From: Talaromyces rugulosus
Taxonomy: Eukaryota; Ascomycota; Eurotiomycetes; Eurotiales; Trichocomaceae
Reading direction: 5' to 3'
Assembly (NCBI RefSeq): GCF_013368755.1
Contig: NC_049566.1
Span: 4,774,001 to 4,838,000 of the forward strand
DNA length: 64,000 bases
Part shown: positions 34,351 to 44,678 of the stretch, in pieces
How the letters are laid out: every line of letters begins with the position of its first letter
How positions within the stretch are numbered: the first letter of the stretch is position 1
Made by a program: the position numbers and the translations under genes
The notes under the pieces: model-generated
Told to the model about the DNA's origin: nothing
Seen by the model: the letters and a program-made list of their open reading frames with translations, nothing else
The model's database searches: none

Positions 34351-35166
34351 TTACTCTCGATTTAATTTGTCCAGAACATATACATGTATGTAGAAACTTT
34401 CTTGAAATTTAATTGGATAGATTCTATCATTCTTCATTTCTGAGACAGAGTAATTTTTATTTTTTTTAAAAATTTTTTTTCTTAATATATATATATATAT
34501 ATGTATACGCGTATCTATCAATAGAAGTCCCTTTCGATACATTCAGTATCTCCTTAATCTATATATAAACTATACCCTTTAACATCCATATCTTGCACCT
34601 CATTATCTATAGTCAACTATGTAGAGAATCGCATCAATCAAATCCCAATAGTAATAGAGTGTTGTGCGGCCAAAGGCTCTTTCTGTATCTTCTTTAATAT
34701 TAATATAATTTGATATAGACTTATATGTTTAGTATGTATAATTATTAGACTTATCCTCTATTATGCAAGATAACATGCTCATTAATTAATTAATCATAAT
34801 AACTTGAGGCAAAGACTGCTAAATTATTATGTGTTCGCGTGTGTGTATCTATTTAACGGCCGTGGTTCGTGGCTAGGCAAGCTCCATAGTTTCCTACTAA
34901 ACAAAGGCCGCTAAAGGGTGAATCTTGGACTTGGGAATCCACATAATAATCACTGCGTGTGAGTAAACTGGTAGACGTCAGGCCTGGCCCTGAGACCAGA
35001 AACCTCTCTGTCAACCGTGTGACAAATTTACGCCCCTATAAAGTAGTGATGTCTTTGACAAAAAGACTTCTATCTAAGAGTATGCTATAACCCTAACCCT
35101 ACAAGCAATCATGTCAATGAAGTTATTAAATTATCAAATAATATTATTGACTCGCAGAATGAAGCT
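34351..35166. other. AT-rich convergent intergenic region
   Basis: About 800 bp with an (AT)n run at about 34,483-34,503, AT-rich spacer, and two tandem telomere-like units (TAACCCTAACCC) at about 35,088-35,100. No gene is seen. Confidence 0.5.
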
Positions 35167-37654
35167 TCAGCCTTGACGACCGTTTTGCGCCCAGAACAAA
35201 ATATCTTCCAATGAATCACTTTTCGCAAACCGAGAGTGCACACCTGAGGGAGTACCTGTTGCTGCACCTGCTGGATATCTTCTGAGGTCATACCGATCTT
35301 GTGCTGAATCTTGCCACGGCCAGTAATTATTACTATCATTATCGTAAAGAGTCATGTTTGGCGATGAGGACACTAAAGTCGATCCCGGACGTTGTCCTGC
35401 TGCGTCTTGTTGATAAAGCTTCTCACGGATATTTGAAGAGCTCTGCTGAGAAAGAACTTCTTGTTCAAAAAATACCTCGCCAACTAATCTGTGGATATCG
35501 AGAGCAAGCTTATCTCCATCTATACCCGTCTCACGATGATATCGACGAGAGGTATCATTGGTGGCAATAATACTAGGCCCTTCACCCTGTGCATCTAAAT
35601 GTGTCGGTCCTGGTCTTTGCATACGATCTTTTTCTAGCTGAAGCAACAGACGAAGAATTCTCACTCCTCGCTTTGCGATCATGCTTGTCTCGCTTTGCCA
35701 TAAAATTGATATCGCGTCACGAACGAGAGTGCGATGCTCTCGGTATTCGGAGTCAGAAGGCGATCGAAATCTCATGTCCAAGCAAAGGATTATCTAGTCA
35801 TAGCCGAGTCAGAAAAAAAAAAGTGCAAAGAAAATAATTAAAACGGGCAAGGTCAACAGCATGAGCTGGAACGGATGGAACGCACACTAGCAGCCACGGC
35901 GAAGGCGTGGTAAATCCACAAGTCTGGCCCATCATCCTTCGCAGCCTGTTTCTGCGCACGAATAATCGTCTTCGAGGCTGCAATACATGTCTTGCGTGTG
36001 AAACTGAAGGCAGGGTTGGTAAAACTCTGCCACAGAAATTTGCGGTGTATCATGATGATTTTGTGGGCGGAGCTAATGGTAAGACAATGTCGAGCCCACG
36101 GCACGTAGCGTGGCCAGGATGGTTCTAGGGCTACGCTCCTCAAACATGGAGGGATGTGCTTGCTTGCCAGCGTGCGCATTCGTGTATCATATCGAAGAAC
36201 ATGTTCATACTTTGTATACATTGTATTTGATCGGCTTAGGTCATCGTGCATCTGTGGCATAAGAAGGGCAATATCATACAGGAAACGATGGTAAGTCATT
36301 ATTGTAGGAGCATCATCGGGTAACGAGAGCATATCATCGTCCATGCAATTAAGAGGCTTGTCCGTGTTGAAGTCGAGTTGACGGATCAAGTAGCTTTCTG
36401 AAAAAGGGATTGAGAACCAATCCTGAATACAAAGTTCGGTCCAGACTCTTCGTCCAGTTTCCCTCTTTATTGTATTCGCGGGATGGTCATCGCTTGAGTT
36501 TCCTAGGCGGTGGAACCCCAGGCTCTGGGAGATTCTGATCGCTGTTGCTAGCATTACTGAGTGGCTGTTAGAGTGGCCCAACATATGCGCACTCATGGTC
36601 ATGGTCGTGATGCTCTGCACCGCGTGCATGGAGTGATACGCCGTGTAGTTCGCCCGATTCAAACATATCAGGGCCGCTTTGAAGCATCGCTGAGCCATTG
36701 TGGCGCGCTCCTGATCCTCGAATCCCCACGAGCTTGCAACGACTCGGGGAGCGCAGGCCATGCTAGCTGAAAGAACAGCAAACAACAGTGCCATCCATTG
36801 TAGATCCACGCCTGGATGATCAATCAGTCCTTGGTGATTGTTAAGAAAGAGGTCGAGCTCCTTATAAAACGTTGGTTCATGGAAAGATCCATGGTACCAG
36901 AGTAAACATTCGCAATGATACTTGACAATAGCTATAGTGCTCTGCTTTTGTGGAAGGAGCAGCTGTAGGAGCGAAAGCGAGGATTGATCTGACAGATGCA
37001 ACTGTGAAGATGTTGGATCTGCGGATGGATCATGATCTAATCCAACATCCCCCGAAAATGGAGGTGGCTCGCTGTTCGTGTCAGAGCCAACAACGTCATC
37101 GTATGTGGAAACTTTCCTTCGACCCCAAGCCAAAAATTCGAGAATGGTCGCGGCATCCTCGACTCCTACTGACTCAGGATTTGAAAGGGCAGGAGTATAA
37201 CTTCCACTATGTCGAGACCTATGATCGCCCTCGGATGGTGCCGGTGTGGCATTCGCCGTGTCCTCGAGAGTGTCTACTGCAACAGAGACAGCGCTGTCTT
37301 GGAAGTCACAAGGGGATAAGGGAGGCTTCCTAACTGCCTGAAGCGTTTCTTGCAGATCGCGGATGCAAGAGGTCAAATTGTCCGCGAGAACGCTTGGATC
37401 GGCTGGAGTAATTGCAGGCGACCTCAGCGGCGCTCGCCGGTGTTGTTTCTCATTTCGGTAGCAAGCACTTCCACTGTCATGGCACTATGCGTGAGATCAT
37501 TATCCCCAGGTGACATTTGGTCCGGGTATTGAATCTAAATTGCGGTTTCTTACCGGCGCGTACAATTCCGACAAGGTAGTATCTTGTCACACTTTATCTT
37601 GCGTCTGGTACACTCGGAACATGCCAGTCGTTTCCGTTGTGTGGACGGATTCAT
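35167..37654 (-). CDS. Zn2Cys6 transcription factor with fungal-specific TF domain (3 exons, 771 aa)
   Basis: Nuclear binuclear zinc-cluster regulator. Exons on the minus strand: 37654-37554, 37473-35886 and 35793-35167, giving 772 codons. The zinc cluster spans the first intron: CSECTRRKIKCDKILPCRNC ends exon 1 region and the sixth Cys lies in RRGSACYRNEK, giving C-x2-C-x6-C-x5-C-x2-C-x6-C. A middle homology domain (Fungal_trans) follows with HEPTFYKELDLFL, SQSLGFHRLG and RRVWTELCIQDWF. The C-terminus is Gln- and Ser-rich. It is divergent from the NCS1 permease, with a perfect CTCGGCCGAG palindrome between them. Two other module promoters carry the same half-sites, so I infer this is the pathway-specific activator. 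The first exon is short and lacks a conspicuous open frame, so it is easily missed. Confidence 0.9.
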
Positions 37655-37998
37655 GGCCGACGATGTCAATTGATAGGCGGCCTCACGGAGGAGTGATTGC
37701 GTGGCATCTCGGGTAAACAAAAGTGCCGTTATAGTTATCGCAGAAGCAAAGTCGATGAATATATGGATATCGGACTATCACCTCGGCCGAGCTCTCGGGC
37801 TTGATTAGGAACCAAGAGCGATATCGGGCAGATTGCAGAAAGCAAGATAGCCAGATAACAAAAACCCTGACACCTTATCCCGCGAAGCCTGAGAGCACAC
37901 ATGATTGCCATGAAGCGTTCTTAAAGACTTAGCCAGGTATGTCGATCGTCCATTGGTATTTCTGTTTGGAATAATAGGGATGAAGACAGAAACCCACA
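37655..37998. promoter_or_regulatory. shared divergent promoter, Zn2Cys6 regulator | NCS1 permease
   Basis: 344 bp between the two ATGs. It contains the CTCGGCCGAG palindrome (37782-37791) and two adjacent HGATAR boxes, AGATAG at 37845-37850 and AGATAA at 37853-37858. HGATAR is the recognition sequence of the nitrogen regulator AreA; paired sites are favoured in known targets. The inference is control by both a specific and a global nitrogen regulator. Confidence 0.55.
37782..37791. promoter_or_regulatory. CTCGGCCGAG palindrome (candidate Zn2Cys6 site)
   Basis: Perfect 10-bp palindrome made of CTCGG and CCGAG with no spacer, in the regulator/permease promoter. CGG inverted repeats are classic zinc-cluster targets. 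Related sites are at 42244 and 44534. Confidence 0.5.
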
Positions 37999-40017
37999 AT
38001 GCGTTTGTTCCAGCCCAAAAAGTGGGCGCTGCCCAAGCAGCCCAGCAGCATAGCCCCGGAGCATGTGTGGAGTAATGCGGGTTAGTGGCATCCGTTCTTC
38101 TCCCAGGCTCACTTAGGAGTGCTTAGAGATTGACGCTTTATTTTCAATATAGACCAGGACCCAGTTCCACCGGAGAAATGGACATGGACCGGGTGGACTT
38201 TTACCCAATACTGGCTTTCGGATTTGGTCACAGTCTCGACCTGGTCCGCAGCAAGTTCTGCTTTTGCCTCTGGTCTCTCTGCGACAGATACTGTGCTATT
38301 GACTCTTGTCGCCGCACTTTGTAATGCCATTCCAACTGGTAAGTTATCTTGAACTTCTCAAATAGCATACATGCTCATAAATTATATGTAGTGCTCAACG
38401 GTGCCGTGGGAGCAGATCTACACGTTCCATTTCCAGTAGCCATTCGTGCAAGTTATGGGACATATTTTGCTTACTTCTGCGTTGCCTCAAGGGCTATTCT
38501 TGCACTCTTCTGGTTTGGCGTCCAGAGCTCGTTCGGCGGGCAATGTGTAACTCCAGTGAGTGGTGATGTTTCGCACGTCTGCTACACGTAATCCCCTAAC
38601 AAGCAGGATTTATTCCAGATTATAACTGCTATTTGGCCAAGTTATGCGAATCTTCCAAATCATTTGCCTGCCTCAGCGGCCATTACTACACAGGGAATGG
38701 TGTCCTATGTGATCTACCATATACTCCAGGCACCTTTCCTGTTCATCCCTACACATAAATTACAATACATGTTCATATTCAAGTCGGTGCTTGTCCCACC
38801 TATGGCATTAGCTATGGTTATATGGATTAGTGTCAAAGCTGGAGGTGGGACCGAATTGTTCCATACACCTTCAACAGTACATGGCTCCCAGCGCGCCTGG
38901 TTGTGGTTGATGAATATGACCTCAATTACCGGTACGTGCCCCAGATAGCGCGGAAATTCTGTTTCCCTTTAGATTCTTGTGTAAAGACAGCAGTTGACGA
39001 CGTAAAATAGGTGGTTTCTCGACTTTAGCAGTCAATATATCTGATTTTTCTCGATTTAGCAAGAAACCAGGTGGCCCTGTGTGGCAGCTACCAATGATTC
39101 CCATTTTCAAGGTTTTAACTGGCCTCTTTGGCATTATTGCTGCGAGTGCCTCACAGAAAGTTTATGGCAGCGTTCTTTGGAGCCCGTTGAATATCATTGA
39201 TCAATGGAAGGGCTCATCTGGCGGTCGAGCGGCAGCATTCTTTTGTGCGTCATTGTGGCTGCTGGCTCAGATTTGCAATAATATTTCTGCTAATTCGGTC
39301 TCGTTTGCCAATGGTATGTTAAACCGATATCTACAGACAGTAAGAAAGAACCATTAATTGTGTTCTTTTAGATCTTACTACGATGTTCCCTAAGTGGATC
39401 AACATCAGACGTGGAATGGTTGTGTGCATGCTACTAGGCGGATGGGCACTTTGTCCATGGATCATCATCAAAAATGCCTCGACATTCCTTAGCTTTATGG
39501 GAGCATATGCGATTTTCATGGCCCCGATTGCAGGAATTCTTTTCTGCGACTATTGGCTGATCAAACGACGAAAATACGACGTACCAGCATTGTATGACCC
39601 GCGTGGAATCTACTACTATCGAGTAAGTTTTTCCCTCGGTTATCCGTAATTTTATTGCCAAACTAAGCGTGGGAATTAATCTAGTTCGGAACAAATTGGC
39701 GTGCCTTGGCATGCACTCTAGTTGTCGTCGTCCCCCTTCTGCCAGGCCTTGCCAAAGCCGTGACGCCTGACAACGTCCATATAAATACCGGACTGGAGCA
39801 CCTGTACTCTATAAACTATCTATATGGATTTGGTCTTTCGACGACGTTTTATTTTATTTTGAATTACTTTTGGCCAGATCAGCGCACTCTCATTCCGGCT
39901 GTTGTACCAGGCGTCGTTGTTGCCCATTTAGCCGCCGTCGATTCAGATATCGAGAGAGACTCAACAATATTGGGGGGCGAGAAGTCGGTTACTAATTCCA
40001 TCCGGAAAGTTGTCTAG
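37999..40017 (+). CDS. NCS1 nucleobase/allantoin permease, Fur type (7 exons, 543 aa)
   Basis: Plasma-membrane nucleobase:cation symporter-1, the family of uracil, allantoin, uridine and cytosine/purine permeases. Exons are 37999-38080, 38153-38338, 38392-38555, 38619-38931, 39011-39313, 39372-39622 and 39685-40017, giving 544 codons. Signatures are an N-terminal WSNADQDPVPPEKWTW spanning intron 1, HVPFPVAIRASYGTYFAY in the helix 2-3 region, FWFGVQSSFGGQ, FSTLAVNISDFSRF in helix 6 and NSVSFANDLTTMFPKWINIR near helix 8. The last residues are hydrophilic. Fungal Fur-type paralogues import uracil, allantoin, uric acid or 5-fluoro-pyrimidines. Being paired with the regulator and sitting beside two XanA-like enzymes and a deaminase, it is the likely importer of the module's substrate. 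Confidence 0.92.
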
Positions 40018-40526
40018 AGCCAGATATTACATTCCTTAAGGGATGGTAAATGAGCGTGATGATTGTTTTTGCCTTAATTTCCATAACCGAGAATGTTTCG
40101 GTCGTTAGTTTTTCCTAACGTGCATTAATGTTTATATCATTATTTAGATTACTTTAAAAAATTGTAAAAGAATATTAGTCTAAAAGATAGTAAAGATATG
40201 GAATTGAATATAGGCAAATGTTAGTTGAGTCTAACGTTGTAGATAATGATCTGTCTGTGGACAAACGCCACTGGCCTTTTCTTATCGTAAATTAATGTCT
40301 AGTCTTTATCATTTACTCGTAGCTGAATCCTTTGCCTAATATAATTTGAAATAAATGTCATGTGAATGCGGTTTGAATAGTTGGGCTTCCGTTCTGCAAA
40401 TATCACTAAATGTAACCTGTTCTAACTACATATAAGGCCGGCTTTTGAGAGCATGTAACCATAACTACCATTTATAATCAATAAATCGCCAAAAGTATAA
40501 GAAAAGAAAACACCGTAGCCTGCTCT
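40018..40526. other. convergent 3' intergenic region
   Basis: About 500 bp, AT-rich, between the convergent permease and dioxygenase genes. Nothing else is seen. Confidence 0.5.
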
Positions 40527-41960
40527 CTATCCAGTCGGGTGGTCAGAAGCAGCAATGTTACACTGGTGCATAACGCGAGGGCCGTAGGATTCGGGAAATT
40601 CAGTCTAGACGAGTAAACTATTATTAGGTGTGCATGAATAAATGAGGAAGATGAGGTGAAAATCACATACTATACTATGCCAAAGAGCCCTATTGTACCA
40701 AAGAATAACATCTTGCTCCTGGTGCGGGTGGGCGTAGATATTTTCGGGAGACAGGACAGGGCTCATCATCCTATATCCATAACTTATCAGTTTTAAACTA
40801 CCCTTTAATTTGAATTAAATACAACATACCTGTGCATAAACGCTCTCACCTCCTTCAAATCTGTCACTATCTTCTCCTCCCCATCAGGAGTATCCTTAAG
40901 GTACAACTTGAAAGCGCCCTGCCCATGAACCTGCAATGATTTCTCTCCAGTCACCGGATTCGTCCAAACCATGGGATAAATACAAATTTTATCCTTTGTC
41001 CAGGGCGACAATTCATCCAGTGGCTTCTCAAGCCCTTCGGTCTCAATGATATGACCCAACTGTGAACTCCTCGCCGACGACATCCACTGAAACGCATGCG
41101 GTGCATATTCTATGTGACTATGCATAACCGTGTTGCGCAACTCAGGATCAAGGAGCTCTAACGCCTGCGACCCAGCAACCATAGCCGTAGCTCCCGGGGC
41201 AATCTTCATCGTCCGACCGGTGCCATCGCCCCAGTGTACTGTGACATCAGGGCCCTTGGGTGTGCGCACGGCAAGTAAACAGCCAACGCGTGGTGGAGGA
41301 ATGTTGTATAAAGACCCATCCCAATGCCACTGGTAGAAACGACTGGCACCCTGGTCCCGTTCTTCCTGTGGTAGATGGGGTGGGATATGGAAGTCAGCAT
41401 GATTAATGCCCTTTACTTTGAAGCCGGCCGGAAAGTCGAAGTGATTAGGTGGAAGTTCTCCGCGACCGAGAATGTGGACTTGAGGTTGGACGTTGATGGC
41501 AGGGCGATTGGGGAGACCATATATGGTGACCCCGTCCTCTTGAAGCAAGACCGGGTCAGCACCATGGGCGAAGCCGCCCGTTGTTTCATCGGGGTCAAAA
41601 CTAGTTTTACCCAACTATATCAGTAACTAAATCAAGTACAGGAAGAATTAAATTGAAAACATACCACGAAGTCAATCGGTACTGTTGTTGGGGCATCAAC
41701 ATCTCGGGTTGCTCCTTAAAGACAAGAAGCTTATACCGGTGGAGAGCATCAGAAATAAATTCAAAGTCGGCAGAGGTAAAGTGGTTAAGATCTATTCCAT
41801 ACACCTCGGCTCCAAAATTGGCCTTGCTTTCAGCCGCATGTTGTATAGGGACAATTCGCCCATTGCTGCTATTCGCTTTAGGGGGCGTGTATGCCTCTCT
41901 CATAGTGATAATTTTAGGTTTATCGACCTCCGTCGTCGTAGTCGAGAGAGCGAAGACCAT
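40527..41960 (-). CDS. XanA-like 2-oxoglutarate dioxygenase, paralogue A (4 exons, 414 aa)
   Basis: TauD-superfamily enzyme of the fungal xanthine/2-OG dioxygenase (XanA) type. Exons on the minus strand: 41960-41665, 41600-40830, 40770-40671 and 40604-40527, giving 415 codons. The first intron is placed with its acceptor at 41601 so that RLTSCFDPDE is restored. Iron ligands are FYQWHWDGSLYN (His191, Asp193) and His387 in YNRALWHSI; Arg399 in GPRVMHQCN fits the 2-OG ligand. IEYAPHAFQWM and NPVTGEKSLQVHG are group markers. In Aspergillus nidulans XanA oxidises xanthine to urate; this copy diverges in the active-site region from both XanA and its neighbour at 44,679, so it may use another purine or heterocycle. 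It is divergent from an alpha/beta hydrolase. Confidence 0.86.
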
Positions 41961-42418
41961 TTTTCATAGAATGGTGGCTATTTGCGAAAGTTTTTTCGTC
42001 GGTAATGTGAATGATAACGGGGAGTGTAGTGAAAATGGCTGCTGGATCTTATAAACCCTAATAATGCCTCCGCTTTTTTTAAAAAAAAATTCAACAATGC
42101 TGCTATGTTTGAACTAACGCAAATACGGCCGAAGTGAGCTCTTCTAACATTGCTAATAAGTTACAGTGGATAGCATGTTCCGTGTAAACAAGTGCATTTG
42201 ATAAGGATAGGGATATCTTTTGTTTTGATATCGTCCTGGGTGACTCGGCCGACCCCGGACCCGAGTAGATATCTCCATGCAAGCAAGGACATAGAATGGA
42301 ATACGGAAAAATATTCTCTGTGAGTGACCTCTTCAACCTCGTCAACCATCGAGTTTTCATCTTTCTAATTTCTTTGATAGAGCAAGACAGTCAAAAGGAT
42401 CTAAATACTCAACCCACA
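41961..42418. promoter_or_regulatory. shared divergent promoter, XanA-like A | alpha/beta hydrolase
   Basis: 458 bp between divergent starts. CTCGGCCGA occurs at 42244-42252 and a second CCGAG at 42261-42265, forming CTCGG-N12-CCGAG. HGATAR boxes are TGATAA at 42199-42204 and TGATAG near 42376. The palindromic half-sites match those in the other two module promoters. Confidence 0.5.
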
Positions 42419-43315
42419 ATGCTCTCACAAAAATCCTCGCATTATCAGGTTTCCCCCGAAACCAATCTTCACATAGTCCAAACCGGAAACCCAACAGGAC
42501 CTCTGGTAGTTCTTCTTCATGGCCTGGGTGGTTCAACGGAAACATTTGTCCCAGTTCTTCCATACCTCAACCCTGAGACAAACCGAATTGTATCCGTTGA
42601 TCTCGAGGGGTTTGGAAAAACAGGTCTGTCATCACCAGACATCAAACTGTCCATACCGCGCTATGTCGACGAGCTGGAATCTCTCGTGGCACTTTTACAA
42701 AAACCTGCGGATGGTGACGACGCAGCAGCAGCGGCAGAACCGGCAGAAAACTTCACCAAACAGAGAGTGGTCATCATCGGACACAGTCTGGGATCAATTA
42801 TCGCCATGCATTACGCCGCCAAACACCCAGAGCAAACTAGCGGCCTCGCCCTACTCGGACCTGGGCGATCAATCGCCCATATACCAGTCGCTAGAGAACG
42901 GATGTTGAGTTTAGCAACTAAAGCGCGAGTAGAAGGTATATCCGCCGTCGCAGACGTGGCTGCCATCTCTAATTTTCCTGCTCAATCTGTACCTCCGGTT
43001 CCGGGAGGGCTGCGCGAGAGTGTTCGACAAGCAGTAGCTACATGTAATGCCGAAGCATACGCAAAAACATGTGAAGCTGTTGCCGGCCTGGATCATTTAG
43101 ACCCTGACTATGGCCTAATTAATGTGCCCACTTTGTTGTTGGCAGGGAGTGGTGATGTGATATCACCACCGGATAGGTCGGTGGCATTGAGAGAGTTGAT
43201 AGGAGATAATTCTTGGGTGACAGTGCTTCAGGATGTGGGGCATCAGATGATTTTGCAAGATCTGTACGGCTCTATAAAGGCGATTAGAAATTTACTTCAG
43301 AAGGTTACTGCCTAG
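42419..43315 (+). CDS. alpha/beta hydrolase, 3-oxoadipate enol-lactonase-like, intronless, 298 aa
   Basis: Soluble serine hydrolase of the alpha/beta fold. The oxyanion-hole segment is VVLLHGLGGSTETF (about 30-43), the nucleophile elbow is IIGHSLGS with Ser123, the acid is likely the Asp in LLAGSGDVISPP and the base is the His in LQDVGHQMIL near the C-terminus. The overall pattern resembles beta-ketoadipate enol-lactonase and related lactone or amide hydrolases. A short insertion rich in Asp and Ala (about 98-110) precedes the nucleophile strand. The start at 42419 (MLSQKSSHY) is preferred over the in-frame ATG at 42296, whose extension is hydrophobic and lies in the promoter with the operator-like site. 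In this module it could open a ring produced by the dioxygenases; this is inference. Confidence 0.85.
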   Translation: MLSQKSSHYQVSPETNLHIVQTGNPTGPLVVLLHGLGGSTETFVPVLPYLNPETNRIVSVDLEGFGKTGLSSPDIKLSIPRYVDELESLVALLQKPADGDDAAAAAEPAENFTKQRVVIIGHSLGSIIAMHYAAKHPEQTSGLALLGPGRSIAHIPVARERMLSLATKARVEGISAVADVAAISNFPAQSVPPVPGGLRESVRQAVATCNAEAYAKTCEAVAGLDHLDPDYGLINVPTLLLAGSGDVISPPDRSVALRELIGDNSWVTVLQDVGHQMILQDLYGSIKAIRNLLQKVTA

Positions 43316-43445
43316 ATAGCATATACATGTAACTATCTGGCAATTGATAAGGTTTATATGAAAGTTTTCTTTTATCATTTATATAGAATATAAAAGGTGA
43401 ATAATCTATTCATTAATCCTCATGGAGACTTTCATGATTCAACGG

Positions 43446-44257
43446 TTATTTTCCCGTAGACTTCTTACAACTCATCCCATCCTGCGAACGTGAACACCCC
43501 TCTGGACACGGATACACTGGGTCATACTGCCACAAGAAATATGGATCCGTCTCATTCCTAAGAACATTACCCATCAACCGAGACTGATAAGGTAAATCAA
43601 AAGAAGCTTGAAAGATATCTATTGAGGCAACGCGAATCTGTCCCCAGCCTTTCTCAATCAGGGTATTAATTGATGTCCCATATACGTATTCACGGAACCC
43701 AGACCATCGGATAGCGGAGGCACACTACGTTATTGTCAGAACGCTGAATTTATTATTCAATAAAAGAGTGACGGAATGGAAATCTTACCATTGGACAACT
43801 CTCCGCATTTGTGTATAGAGTCAAGTCGGAGAATGCCGACTCAGCCGCGGATGGGCTCAGGCGGAATCGCCCGTGCGGATCAGTCAGAACGGCTGTACAG
43901 TTCTTGATAGCAGCCATTTCTCCTGTACAATTATCCTCAATACGACGAAATCTCTGCGATTCGATAGAGAAAAAACTTACCATGCAGGGAAGGGTTTCCA
44001 GTTTGGCTATTCTCATTGACACCTATGCACACCAAGTCTCCCAACCCTTCACTGTTCGTATGATTTACAATGACAGTTCCAAATGCAGCGAACGGGCATG
44101 GTGACCCGCTGAGGTCTGCTAAGGCTTCATTTGCCCGACGCATCCAGTACGCCCTAGTAGGGAAGGAAATGCCGTTGATGCTGAGTATTGGGTTGGCGAT
44201 TGACGCTGTTGCTGCAATTGCAGCAGAAGGACCGGCCAGTATGAGAATTGGGCGCAT
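43446..44257 (-). CDS. zinc-dependent nucleobase/nucleoside deaminase-like protein (3 exons, 229 aa)
   Basis: Member of the cytidine/deoxycytidylate deaminase superfamily, resembling guanine or tRNA-adenosine-type deaminases. Exons on the minus strand: 44257-43981, 43922-43789 and 43724-43446, giving 230 codons. The catalytic zinc motif is assembled across both introns: HGEMAAIKNC (His92, Glu94 as proton shuttle) and ESCPMCASAI (Cys135, Cys138). GTSINTLIEKGWGQI follows, as in bacterial guanine deaminases. The N-terminus is hydrophobic (about 1-28) and could be a signal peptide, which would make the enzyme extracellular; the short C-terminus is Cys-containing (YPCPEGCSRSQ), which fits secretion. 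It is divergent from XanA-like B. Deamination of guanine to xanthine would directly feed XanA chemistry, but substrate is not proven. Confidence 0.87.
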
Positions 44258-44366
44258 TGTTTACAGCATTCGACAAACTATGAATAGACTTGAGAATTAT
44301 GAATCAGTAACGAAAGGCAAAGATCTGAGGGGATTTTCAATGTTAGTTTTGCCTGGCGATCTGTCA

Positions 44367-44478
44367 GTTGCAAAATTCATGACACTCTTAGCACAGTTTT
44401 TCGCAAAAATTGTCGCAACCCACTCCTTTTTTTTTAAAAAAAAAAAAGGGCGCCAAGAGTGTCATGATTTTTTACAAC
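44367..44478. mobile_element. MITE-like element with about 26-bp terminal inverted repeats
   Basis: The ends read GTTGCAAAATTCATGACACT on the left and, on the opposite strand at the right, GTTGTAAAAAATCATGACAC, followed in both by TCTTAGC or TCTTGGC. The centre is a T-run joined to an A-run, so the whole 112 bp can fold into a hairpin. A related one-ended sequence lies at 57336-57395. No clear target-site duplication is seen. No coding capacity. Confidence 0.6.
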
Positions 44479-44533
44479 CGATAGATATCAAAGATTGTCA
44501 ATGAAACGCGGAATGCTTATCAAATTAATTGAT

Positions 44534-44557
44534 ATCTCGGCCGGGGACGGCCGAGAT
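44534..44557. promoter_or_regulatory. perfect inverted repeat, ATCTCGGCCG-N4-CGGCCGAGAT
   Basis: Two exact 10-bp arms separated by GGGA, 122 bp before the XanA-like B start. It contains CTCGG-N10-CCGAG and two CGGCCG cores. It is a strong candidate operator for the module's Zn2Cys6 regulator. Confidence 0.55.
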
Positions 44558-44678
44558 GTTCCGTCGCGAGATAAGGCCTACAACCGGAAAACACAGATCT
44601 GAGATATAAGTGACTCCTTTGTGTCGATGGAAATGTAGATTTGGGGTGTACTAATTAGCTACAAGACGCTTCGAAATA

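Larger units (their letters stand above)
44258..44678. promoter_or_regulatory. shared divergent promoter, deaminase | XanA-like B
   Basis: 421 bp between divergent starts. It holds the strongest operator candidate of the module (44534-44557), HGATAR boxes CGATAG at 44479-44484 and AGATAA at 44569-44574, and a MITE-like insertion at 44367-44478. Confidence 0.55.

Noticed and set aside
35088..35100. Two telomere-like TAACCC units
   Set aside because: Too short to mean a telomere or a healed end; likely chance, although a subtelomeric origin of the window is not excluded.
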